Of a DNA stretch of 5,163 bases, positions 1 to 5,163 are shown piece by piece. The translations under genes and the position numbers were made by a program. Every line of letters starts with the position of its first letter. Positions within the stretch are counted from its first letter, which is position 1. Source of the DNA: JANNXY01 sp039795755. GTDB lineage: Bacteria > Patescibacteriota > Minisyncoccia > Phycocordibacterales > CAIZIN01. The notes beneath the pieces were generated by a model. The model was not told the DNA's origin and searched no databases. It saw only the letters and a list, made by a program, of their open reading frames with translations. The DNA is taken from contig JBDKLF010000013.1 in NCBI GenBank assembly GCA_039795755.1, positions 1 to 5,163 of the forward strand, in the 5' to 3' direction.

Positions 1-953
1 CATGCAAGTACTTTCACGAGATTTCCTCCTACTACTCGTGTCATAGCAAGGTCTACCACTGATGCGAATGTTGTACCAACAATATCTGATGATACGAGAT
101 CCTCATTACTCACTCCCAACAATTCCTTCCATCGATCTGACTTTGATGCTTCAATGAGAATATTATTTACTTCTTCTACAGTTGTTTCTTTCTTTGAAAT
201 GAAAGTAATATCAGCAAGCGATCCTGCAACTACTGGCACGCGTACTGAGATACCATCGAACTTATTCTTGAGGTCAGTAATCACCTTTCCTACTGCAAGT
301 GCCGCACCAGTTGATGATGGCACCATATTCATAGCGGCAGCTCGTCCTTCTCGCATGTCTTTCTTGCTTGGACCGTCAACCAATGCTTGTGAAGCAGTGT
401 ATGCATGAGTGGTATTGAGAATTGCTTTTTCAATTCCAAGCGTATCATTCATCACAGAAATAACTGGACTTGATGCATTAGTAGTACATGATGCATTTGA
501 AGAAATGATTTTATCCTTGAGGGTATCGCAATTAACTGAGAGTAATACCATTCCTTCTTTTTCACTTCGTGGCTCACCCTTTGCTGGAGCTGAGATCACT
601 ACTTTCTTTGCACCAGCAGTGATATGAGCCTCAGCCTTTTCATAATCAGTGAACAATCCAGTAGATTCTACTACCACATCAATATTCATATCTTTCCATG
701 GAAGTGTTGCTGGATCTTTAATCGAGAGATACTTCACCTCTTTGCCGTTCACCAAGAGTGTTGTTGCATCTTTGACTGACACTTCAAAAGGCGCCTTTCC
801 TGATACGGTGTCGTACTTGAGAAGATATGCAATATTTTCGATTGAAGTAAGGTCGTTCAATGCTACCACCTCTAATTCAGATCGATTATATGATCCTCTG
901 ATAAATGCTCGTCCGATTCGTCCTGCCCCATTGATTGCTACGCGTATTGCCAT
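1..953 (-). CDS. gap: Type I glyceraldehyde-3-phosphate dehydrogenase, 3' end cut by window edge
   Basis: Glycolytic enzyme that oxidises and phosphorylates glyceraldehyde 3-phosphate to 1,3-bisphosphoglycerate with NAD+, in the cytoplasm. I translated 317 codons from the ATG at 953; the next two bases (TG) would start a Trp codon, so roughly the last 15-25 residues lie off the left edge. The N-terminal Rossmann motif INGAGRIGR is at residues 7-15. ALNDL at 31-35 carries Asp34, the acidic residue typical of NAD-preferring forms. The catalytic motif SNASCTTN is at 152-159 with nucleophile Cys156, and the base His183 is in NTTHAYTASQ (180-189). The phosphate-binding STGAA is at 214-218, and the conserved Arg is at 238 in VRVPV. 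Leu219 stands where most family members have Lys (STGAAK). The phrase GSLADITF (244-251) recalls CPR versions from memory. It follows gatB on the same strand but has its own promoter. No Shine-Dalgarno is seen before the ATG. Family assignment is secure. Confidence 0.96.
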   Translation of the reverse strand, partial: MAIRVAINGAGRIGRAFIRGSYNRSELEVVALNDLTSIENIAYLLKYDTVSGKAPFEVSVKDATTLLVNGKEVKYLSIKDPATLPWKDMNIDVVVESTGLFTDYEKAEAHITAGAKKVVISAPAKGEPRSEKEGMVLLSVNCDTLKDKIISSNASCTTNASSPVISVMNDTLGIEKAILNTTHAYTASQALVDGPSKKDMREGRAAAMNMVPSSTGAALAVGKVITDLKNKFDGISVRVPVVAGSLADITFISKKETTVEEVNNILIEASKSDRWKELLGVSNEDLVSSDIVGTTFASVVDLAMTRVVGGNLVKVLA

Positions 954-985
954 CGTGGTGAAATAAATTACTTAATAGTAGAGAT

Positions 986-1013
986 ATTATACCTCATTCT
1001 TCACCTAGGCCAA
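986..1013 (-). promoter_or_regulatory. Putative sigma70-type promoter of the GAPDH gene
   Basis: On the minus strand an exact TATAAT (991 down to 986) is preceded, after a 16-base spacer, by TTGGCC (1013 down to 1008), which matches 4 of 6 bases of TTGACA. The -35 box lies inside the last codons and stop of gatB. Transcription would begin near 979, giving a leader of about 26 bases before the GAPDH ATG. No terminator is visible between gatB and this promoter, so read-through from gatB is also possible. The promoter is read from sequence only. Confidence 0.6.
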
Positions 1014-2432
1014 AAGCTCAAGAATCACTGCTTTTACCACATCAGGACCAGCACTTCCTTTGGTAGCTTTCATGCCTTGTCCTACAAGGAACTGGAGAGC
1101 TGGGAGTTTGCCTGCTTTGTAATCTGCTACTGATTGAGGATTGGCTGTAATAACTTCTTTCAAAGTATTTTTGAGCGCTTCTGGATCATTCTTGAGAATC
1201 CAGCCGTTTGATTCAGCAATTGCTTCTGGTGCATTAGTGTCACCGAGTGCCATGAGATTAAGAATATCTTTGGCTCCACGTGAACTCACCTTGTTCTCAC
1301 TTATAAGCTGCACCAATGATGCAATCTGGTCAGCTGTTGGGAATTGTTTGAATTCAGGCTTCTTAGAAAGTCCTGCAAGGTCTACTGCAACATAATTAGA
1401 TGCAAGCTGAATTAATTCAGGCTTATCAAGCTTGTGTGTAATTGCGTCAAAATAATCACACGCCTTCACATCACTCACAAAGAATTCTGCGTGTTGAGGA
1501 TTGAGTTTGTATGTATTAACAAATCTATCTCTCTTCTGCCATGGGAGTTCAGGGAGACTTTGCTTGAGCATGTCTTCAGCAAATTCTGGAAGTAACCCGA
1601 GTTTGAGCTTTGGTAAGTCTGGATCAGGGAAATAGCGATAATCATGTGCATTTTCTTTCTTACGCTGACTGAATGTTGCACCCTTGTTCTCATCCCATCC
1701 ACGAGTCTCCTGAACAATTGATTCACCCTTCTCGAGTAATGCAATATGACGGTTCATTTCATATTCAATTGCTTTTTCTACTGCCTTGAAAGAGTTGAGA
1801 TTCTTCACTTCTACCTTGGTTCCAAATGTTTCTGTCTTTGATACTGAGATATTTGCTTCCACACGCATCTCACCTTTCTCGAGATTCGCTTCACCTGCAC
1901 CGAGATATTGAAGTAGTAATTGTAATTCCTTTGCGAATTCACTTGCTTGCTTGGCACTATGAATCACTGGCTCAGTTACCAATTCCATAAGTGGTACTCC
2001 AGCACGATTGTAATTAACGAGAGAATAATCACCACGATCATGTACTGATGTTCCCGTATCTTCTTCGAGATGAATTCGTGTAAGCTTCACTCCGTGAATT
2101 TCTCCACCTGAGACGAGCGGATACTTATACTGTGAAAGCTGATAACCTTTTGGAATATCAGGATAGAAATAATTCTTTCGGTCGAATTCGGTGAAGTCGA
2201 GGGCAAGGGTTCCACCTGCAGCAGTTCCCATTCTGAGTACCTGTCGAACTGCTTCCTTGTTGATCACTGGAAGTGTACCAGGATGTGCCATACAGACTGG
2301 GCAGATGTTTACATTCGGACGTACTTCATCCGGATCATTTTTGCATCCACACCACATCTTACTCTTGGTAGCGAGTTCAGCGTGAATTTCGAGACCTACT
2401 GTTAGTTTGTATTCTGAATTTTCTTGGCTCAT
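1005..2432 (-). CDS. gatB: Aspartyl/glutamyl-tRNA amidotransferase subunit B (GatB)
   Basis: GatB is the tRNA-binding kinase subunit of the GatCAB complex. It activates Glu-tRNA(Gln) and/or Asp-tRNA(Asn) with ATP, and the ammonia released by GatA completes Gln- or Asn-tRNA in the cytoplasm. The protein is 475 residues, the usual family length. VGLEIHAEL is at residues 12-20. A Zn-ribbon-like cysteine set is formed by CGC (28-30) and CPVC (44-47). The GatB core signature DRKNYFYPDIPKGYQ is at 84-98, HLEEDTG at 121-127, NRAGVPLMELVTEP at 142-155 and DYRYFPDPDLP at 264-274. From about 330 to the end is the YqeY-like tRNA-binding tail, closing with VGQGMKATKG (450-459). The frame stays open upstream to a TTG at 2450, but the ATG at 2432 places the first conserved motif at the usual distance, so I chose it. 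The stop is TAG. gatA and gatC are not in this window. No Shine-Dalgarno is seen. Confidence 0.97.
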   Translation of the reverse strand: MSQENSEYKLTVGLEIHAELATKSKMWCGCKNDPDEVRPNVNICPVCMAHPGTLPVINKEAVRQVLRMGTAAGGTLALDFTEFDRKNYFYPDIPKGYQLSQYKYPLVSGGEIHGVKLTRIHLEEDTGTSVHDRGDYSLVNYNRAGVPLMELVTEPVIHSAKQASEFAKELQLLLQYLGAGEANLEKGEMRVEANISVSKTETFGTKVEVKNLNSFKAVEKAIEYEMNRHIALLEKGESIVQETRGWDENKGATFSQRKKENAHDYRYFPDPDLPKLKLGLLPEFAEDMLKQSLPELPWQKRDRFVNTYKLNPQHAEFFVSDVKACDYFDAITHKLDKPELIQLASNYVAVDLAGLSKKPEFKQFPTADQIASLVQLISENKVSSRGAKDILNLMALGDTNAPEAIAESNGWILKNDPEALKNTLKEVITANPQSVADYKAGKLPALQFLVGQGMKATKGSAGPDVVKAVILELLA

Positions 2433-2439
2433 ATATAAT

Positions 2440-2468
2440 AGATTACACAAAAAACACCCTTATAACAA
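2440..2468 (-). promoter_or_regulatory. Possible weak promoter of gatB
   Basis: On the minus strand TTGTTA (2468 down to 2463) is followed by a 17-base spacer and TAATCT (2445 down to 2440), which fits the loose TANNNT -10 pattern but matches TATAAT at only three positions. Only seven bases then separate it from the gatB ATG, so transcription from here would begin at or next to the start codon and give a leaderless mRNA. Another -10-like string, TTATAA (2465 down to 2460), could serve instead with a leader of about 20 bases. The region is very AT-rich, so chance matches are likely. Confidence 0.3.
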
Positions 2469-2469
2469 A

Positions 2470-2519
2470 CTTTTCAAGTAATCTTGTAAAATTTATTTAG
2501 CATGATATAGTTTGAAAAG
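2470..2519. repeat. 8-bp inverted repeat around the divergent promoters
   Basis: CTTTTCAA at 2470-2477 and TTGAAAAG at 2512-2519 are perfect inverted copies separated by 34 bases. They bracket the -35 and -10 boxes of the small plus-strand gene, and the left arm lies next to the possible gatB -35. The string AACAAAC also occurs twice as a direct repeat, at 2464-2470 and 2520-2526, so each arm is bordered by the same heptamer. This could be an operator, but matches this short in AT-rich DNA can arise by chance. Confidence 0.25.
2484..2511 (+). promoter_or_regulatory. Promoter with extended -10 for the small plus-strand gene
   Basis: TTGTAA (2484-2489, 4 of 6 matches to TTGACA) is followed by a 16-base spacer and TATAGT (2506-2511, 5 of 6 matches to TATAAT). 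The three bases before the -10 are TGA, which gives an extended -10 (TGN). Expected initiation is near 2518, about 16 bases before the ATG at 2534. Together with the terminator downstream this defines a plus-strand transcription unit of about 200 bases against the local gene direction. Confidence 0.6.
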
Positions 2520-2533
2520 AACAAACCAATCAT

Positions 2534-2701
2534 ATGGAAAAACCACTGAGAGAAATGACCGATCTTGAAAAAGAACACCAATTCCAAATGCTCAAACAGT
2601 TTGCAAGCGCACTTCTTGATATCTTTGAGCCATTGATGGAATGTGGTTGGGTAGGTGATGAACAAACCTTACCAAAAGGAGCATTTTGCGCTTTTGATTA
2701 A
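2534..2701 (+). CDS. Small hypothetical protein, 55 residues
   Basis: I do not recognise this protein. It begins MEKPLREMTDLEKEH and ends LPKGAFCAFD. Residues 10-36 look like an amphipathic helix rich in Leu, Phe, Met, Glu and Lys, followed by CGW at 37-39 and a Gly/Pro-containing tail with a second Cys at 52. There is no signal peptide or membrane span, so it is probably cytosolic. Support for a real gene is its context. It lies exactly between a good extended -10 promoter and a rho-independent terminator that overlaps its stop codon, and it occupies nearly all of that transcript. It is the only plus-strand gene, divergent from gatB and convergent with obg (15-base gap). No Shine-Dalgarno is visible; a second ATG at 2555 has AGAGA just upstream and could be an alternative start. 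The same transcript could instead be a small RNA with a fortuitous frame. Confidence 0.6.
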   Translation: MEKPLREMTDLEKEHQFQMLKQFASALLDIFEPLMECGWVGDEQTLPKGAFCAFD

Positions 2702-2722
2702 AAGAAGGCGCAATTTTTATTT
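2686..2722 (+). terminator. Rho-independent terminator of the small plus-strand gene
   Basis: TTGCGCTTTT (2686-2695) pairs with GAAGGCGCAA (2704-2713) in a 10-bp stem that includes two G-U pairs. The loop is about 8 bases, and TTTTTATTT (2714-2722) follows. The TAA stop of the small gene (2699-2701) lies in the loop. The T tract overlaps the last codon region of obg on the other strand. Read on the minus strand the two G-U pairs become C/A mismatches and no T tract follows, so it should act mainly on the plus-strand transcript. Confidence 0.75.
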
Positions 2723-3691
2723 ATCTTTTCTTACCAACTTTGTAAGGGTATCCTTGAATTCCTTGAGCGAATCGTCATCAAGTGTCGAGAGCGTGAACAC
2801 TTTTCTTCCAGTAGTCGCAAGTAATTTTTTCTTTACTTCAATTTCTTCAGGACTTACCATATCAATCTTTGAAAGCACAATTACCTCTTCCTTTGCAGCA
2901 AGTTCAGTATCATAGACCTCAAGCTCCTTTCTCACTGTGTTATATACCTCGAGCACTTTCTCATTATCAGCACCGACGAGATGTGCAATCATTTTGGTTC
3001 GCTTCACATGCTTCAAGAACTTATGACCAAGTCCCTTTCCTTCTGAAGCACCTTCGATAAGTCCTGGAATATCAGCAATGATTACTCCATAGAGATCTCC
3101 AAGGTTTGGTTCAAGTGTAGTGAATTGATAATTTCCCACTTTTGCATTTGCTCGTGTGAGCGCATTAAGGAGTGATGACTTACCAGCGTTTGGCAATCCC
3201 ACGAGTCCCACATCAGCTACGAGTTCAAGCTCGATCTGGAGGTCGAATTCTTCTCCTTCCTTTCCTGGGGTACATTCTTGTGGAGTGGTGTTGGTTGAAG
3301 CTTTGAAATGTTCATTTCCCAATCCTCCACGACCACCAGTCGCCATAATGATTTCTTCATCAGGCTTTTCGAGTGTGTAAACATCTCCATTGGCAATATT
3401 TGTGATGATAGATCCAACAGGAATCTTCACCACCATGTCATCACCGTCTTTGCCATGCCGACTCCAGTTCTCACCAGGTGCACCGTTCTCGGCACTGAAT
3501 TCCTTGATCTGACGATAGGTTGCAAGTACTGAGAGATCAGAGACCGCCTTGAGGACCACGTTCCCTCCACGACCACCATTACCTCCACCAGCACCGGCTT
3601 TTGCTCGGCCCTTTTCATGGCGCCATCGCACCACACCGTCACCACCACGGCCCGCCTTCACATGTATTGTTATTTCATCTACGAATGCCAT
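2717..3691 (-). CDS. obg: Obg/CgtA family ribosome-assembly GTPase
   Basis: Obg binds GTP and the large ribosomal subunit, helps its maturation, and couples growth to guanine nucleotide levels; it is usually essential. The protein is 324 residues. The Gly-rich Obg fold covers about 1-158, with MAFVDEITIHVKAGRGGDG at the start, a glycine-dense stretch GAGGGNGGRGG at 33-43, and ENGAPGENWSRHGKDGDD at 68-85. The GTPase domain follows: G1 GLPNAGKSS at 165-173, G2 TTLEPN at 191-196, G3 DIPG at 207-210, G4 SKID at 274-277, and G5 probably STL at 302-304. G4 has Ser where the usual motif is NKxD. There is no C-terminal OCT domain, which many bacteria lack. It begins 15 bases after the MYG1 gene, so the two are probably co-transcribed. 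There is no Shine-Dalgarno and no clear terminator of its own. Identification is secure. Confidence 0.96.
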   Translation of the reverse strand: MAFVDEITIHVKAGRGGDGVVRWRHEKGRAKAGAGGGNGGRGGNVVLKAVSDLSVLATYRQIKEFSAENGAPGENWSRHGKDGDDMVVKIPVGSIITNIANGDVYTLEKPDEEIIMATGGRGGLGNEHFKASTNTTPQECTPGKEGEEFDLQIELELVADVGLVGLPNAGKSSLLNALTRANAKVGNYQFTTLEPNLGDLYGVIIADIPGLIEGASEGKGLGHKFLKHVKRTKMIAHLVGADNEKVLEVYNTVRKELEVYDTELAAKEEVIVLSKIDMVSPEEIEVKKKLLATTGRKVFTLSTLDDDSLKEFKDTLTKLVRKDK

Positions 3692-3706
3692 ATGTATACT
3701 AACTTA

Positions 3707-4582
3707 CTACAGTAATGCTTTTTGTGCTAATGCTATCGCCCCTTCCTTCGACCCAGCAACTGCAAGGAATAAATTACGATGGCAGAACACTGCATCAGGA
3801 ACACCTGTCACACGCTGTAACTGACTCCCTGTTTTGCCTCCCCATATCTTTGGAAGGTCCTTACGATTCTTGAATGATCGAGCCTCGAGCTTCACTGTTT
3901 CTACTGACCAATTACCATCTACTGATGGACGTATGACAAATAATGGCTCTGGATACGAATTCAGTACTTCTCGTGTCGGATAGTGATTATCAATCACAAC
4001 AATTCGCTTATCTTGTGCAGCTTCATAAGCAGCGATAATATATTTCTGAGCCTCATGCTTATCTTTTGCACGTTCGATCGCTCGATTCAGTACATACTTG
4101 GCGAGCTTCAATGCATCTGCAAATGCTCCATCCTGATTACGATCAGTTTCTTTCCACGTTGAATTAAAAATATGCACAATGTCAGGAAGTGCATACGGTC
4201 GAAGCTGATACTTATTTACCTTATAAATATCAATTCCATTATCTTCTGCATCAATTGGCTGAACAATTTCTTTGTCGATTTCATCAACCATTGCTTGATT
4301 ACCACAAATGGTCAGCCCATATTTCTTCCATACCAATCCAAATGACGCATAAGGAATTCCATTGGGTCGCTTACCTGCGCCTTTGGTCTGATGATGATCG
4401 AAGCGATCTTTCATTTCATCATATTCACCACCTACATCTACCACAATATCAGCATCTACACAGACTGCTTTGTCACGAGTACGAACAAGTTCAATAGGAT
4501 TTGCAAGTGCAATCTCAATAGTTGCAATCGCGAACAATTCATCAGCATGGAATGTTCCACTATGTGTGACTACTTTTTTCAT
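3707..4582 (-). CDS. MYG1 (UPF0160) family metal-dependent hydrolase
   Basis: A 291-residue protein of the MYG1/GAMM1 family, related to DHH-type phosphoesterases. Human MYG1 is reported to be a 3'-5' RNA exonuclease; the role of bacterial members is not settled, so nuclease activity here is inferred. Likely metal ligands are visible: THSGTFHADE at 6-15, a D-rich strand VDADIVVDVGG at 42-52 with Asp43, Asp45 and Asp49, RFDHHQ at 60-65 (the DHH-like triad), and DAEDNG at 111-116. The C-terminal part ends with VFCHRNLFLAVAGSKEGAIA at 265-284, which fits the family's conserved tail. There is no signal peptide or membrane span, so it is cytosolic. Its ATG shares one base with the TAA of the upstream membrane-protein gene (TAATG), which suggests translational coupling. 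A GGAG lies about 13 bases before the ATG, too far for a normal Shine-Dalgarno. obg follows after 15 bases. Confidence 0.93.
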   Translation of the reverse strand: MKKVVTHSGTFHADELFAIATIEIALANPIELVRTRDKAVCVDADIVVDVGGEYDEMKDRFDHHQTKGAGKRPNGIPYASFGLVWKKYGLTICGNQAMVDEIDKEIVQPIDAEDNGIDIYKVNKYQLRPYALPDIVHIFNSTWKETDRNQDGAFADALKLAKYVLNRAIERAKDKHEAQKYIIAAYEAAQDKRIVVIDNHYPTREVLNSYPEPLFVIRPSVDGNWSVETVKLEARSFKNRKDLPKIWGGKTGSQLQRVTGVPDAVFCHRNLFLAVAGSKEGAIALAQKALL

Positions 4583-4968
4583 TATTGAGTATCTACTCCA
4601 TTAATCGTTTTCACAAGTGGTGAATCTGATCTGAGAATATGAACCGCAACAACATGATCAACATTTATTTTCATGTAGTTTTTTGGACCGTGCGGTTCTG
4701 TTGCAAGTGGGACTACTGTAGCAGTCTCTTCAGGGGTTGCTCCTGCTCTGAGGAAATATACATCTCGAAGTGTTGCAAAGCGTGTAAAAGGAATATGCAT
4801 ATAATGACCAAAGTACACTTGTGTATTATCAAGAAATACTGCTTTCCATGCAGTAAGACTCGCCACATAGGTAAGAATTACCCAGAGAATACAAACACCA
4901 ACGAGCAATACATGCCAGTAGTATCGAATAAGATTCGTGATGATTTTGCCAATAAGCTTCAAATTCAT
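4582..4968 (-). CDS. Small single-pass membrane protein, conserved hypothetical
   Basis: 128 residues, function unknown. A short basic N-terminus (Lys4, Lys8, Arg15) precedes one hydrophobic segment at about 17-39 (Tyr, Trp, Leu, Val rich). The rest, about 41-128, is a soluble domain that would face outward if positive-inside holds. It contains KAVFLDNTQVYFGHY at 42-56, LRDVYFLR at 67-74 and EPHGPKNYMKIN at 91-102. From memory this pattern (a strand with VFL and QVYFG, then DVYYL, then HGP and a metal-free acidic end) resembles an unnamed small membrane protein common in CPR genomes; I cannot confirm this by search. It is the first gene of a likely operon with MYG1 and obg. Its TAA overlaps the MYG1 ATG by one base. 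A consensus -10 box ends only nine bases before its ATG, so its mRNA may be leaderless or nearly so. Confidence 0.8.
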   Translation of the reverse strand: MNLKLIGKIITNLIRYYWHVLLVGVCILWVILTYVASLTAWKAVFLDNTQVYFGHYMHIPFTRFATLRDVYFLRAGATPEETATVVPLATEPHGPKNYMKINVDHVVAVHILRSDSPLVKTINGVDTQ

Positions 4969-4977
4969 AATGTTGTG

Positions 4978-5006
4978 ATTATACTATTATTCTGCAGATG
5001 TGCCAC
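4978..5006 (-). promoter_or_regulatory. Promoter of the membrane protein-MYG1-obg unit
   Basis: An exact TATAAT (4983 down to 4978) lies 17 bases after GTGGCA (5006 down to 5001), which matches TTGACA at 4 of 6 positions. The -35 is inside the Ser-rich coding region, and the -10 directly follows that gene's TAA TAG stop codons. Initiation six to eight bases after the -10 would fall at about 4972-4970, only one to four bases before the ATG at 4968. A weaker promoter-like match points the other way here (TATACT at 4980-4985), reflecting the symmetric AT-rich sequence. Confidence 0.55.
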
Positions 5007-5163
5007 CTCCGTCTCCTCCACCACTATCCCCTCCAGAAGATGAACCGCTACTATCTGATGATGAGCCACCTGAAGAAGATTCACTACTAGAACTACTTCC
5101 TGAATCACTTTCACCTCCGGATGAAGATTCACTTGATCCTGAAGACGAACTGTCTGAGCTCGC
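4987..5163 (-). CDS. Ser/Gly/acidic low-complexity C-terminal tail of a truncated protein
   Basis: The visible 58 residues are the C-terminus of a gene that starts beyond the right edge. Composition is 31 Ser, 15 Gly, 9 Asp/Glu, 2 Ala and 1 Thr, with no Lys, Arg or hydrophobic large residue, so the segment should be disordered and strongly acidic. It ends GGGTSAE and then tandem stops TAA TAG. Serine is written with both codon families (20 TCN and 11 AGY), which is hard to explain as a simple DNA repeat and supports this frame being translated. Such tails are often linkers or ends of surface or secreted proteins, but the functional part is out of view and I make no call on its role. A plus-strand frame over the same bases is also open and reads as a Pro/Glu/Leu-rich string, but it has no ATG start. 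The gene precedes the membrane protein by 18 bases. Confidence 0.7.
   Translation of the reverse strand, partial: ASSDSSSSGSSESSSGGESDSGSSSSSESSSGGSSSDSSGSSSGGDSGGGDGGGTSAE

Noticed and set aside
154..966. Three consecutive plus-strand frames opposite GAPDH
   Set aside because: They are antisense shadows of a clearly recognised enzyme, with no recognisable domain.
2433..2450. Six-residue N-terminal extension of gatB starting at a TTG (2450)
   Set aside because: The start is non-ATG, has no ribosome-binding signal, and lies in the AT-rich promoter-like region. The ATG at 2432 gives the normal GatB N-terminus.
2474..2665. 63-codon minus-strand frame upstream of gatB
   Set aside because: It lies opposite the small plus-strand gene and crosses its promoter. 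Its composition (Phe/Ile/Lys rich) is what antisense AT-rich DNA gives, and it has no signals of its own.
4979..5163. Open plus-strand frame encoding a Pro/Glu/Leu-rich string opposite the Ser-rich tail, with a TATACT box before it
   Set aside because: It has no ATG (the first possible start is GTG at 5000). The use of both serine codon families on the minus strand and the shared direction of the neighbouring genes favour the minus frame. I keep it as a low-probability alternative.
1..5163. Stop-codon reassignment (TGA read as Gly, known in some CPR groups)
   Set aside because: No TGA is used as a stop among the visible ends, which first suggested it, but no gene contains an in-frame TGA either. 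Standard translation gives full-length conserved proteins.
1..5163. tRNA genes, CRISPR arrays, insertion sequences or prophage parts
   Set aside because: The only noncoding stretches are 101 bases or shorter. I saw no cloverleaf-like sequence, regularly spaced repeats, transposase motifs or terminal inverted repeats.

Overview
The window looks like an ordinary chromosomal segment from a bacterium with a small, AT-leaning genome. The best guess is a Patescibacteria / Candidate Phyla Radiation (CPR) lineage, probably Parcubacteria-like. This is inferred from the style of the GAPDH, the short single-span membrane protein whose sequence recalls a family I know from CPR genomes, very tight gene packing (gaps of 15 to about 100 bases), and no clear Shine-Dalgarno sequence at any start. 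No 16S or other phylogenetic marker is present, so the assignment is tentative. All full-length frames read through with TGA as a normal stop, so the code appears to be the standard bacterial one.

Layout from left to right. 1-953 (minus): type I glyceraldehyde-3-phosphate dehydrogenase, cut at its C-terminus by the window edge; its consensus -10 promoter sits between it and gatB. 1005-2432 (minus): complete gatB, subunit B of the tRNA amidotransferase. 2433-2533: a 101-base divergent intergenic region with a good plus-strand promoter and a weaker possible gatB promoter. 2534-2701 (plus): a small 55-codon gene of unknown function, the only plus-strand gene, closed by a rho-independent terminator that overlaps its stop codon. 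2717-3691 (minus): obg, a ribosome-associated GTPase. 3707-4582 (minus): a MYG1 (UPF0160) family metal-dependent hydrolase. 4582-4968 (minus): a 128-residue single-pass membrane protein of unknown function. 4987-5163 (minus): the Ser/Gly/acidic C-terminal tail of a protein that starts beyond the right edge.

The membrane protein, MYG1 and obg form a likely operon (1-base overlap, then a 15-base gap), read from a consensus promoter placed directly behind the stop codons of the Ser-rich gene. The recognisable genes are housekeeping: glycolysis, Gln/Asn-tRNA formation, ribosome assembly and nucleic-acid hydrolysis. I saw no mobile element, CRISPR array, tRNA or rRNA. The least explained items are the small plus-strand gene, the small membrane protein, and the low-complexity tail. 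I found no convincing evidence of a new multi-gene system.
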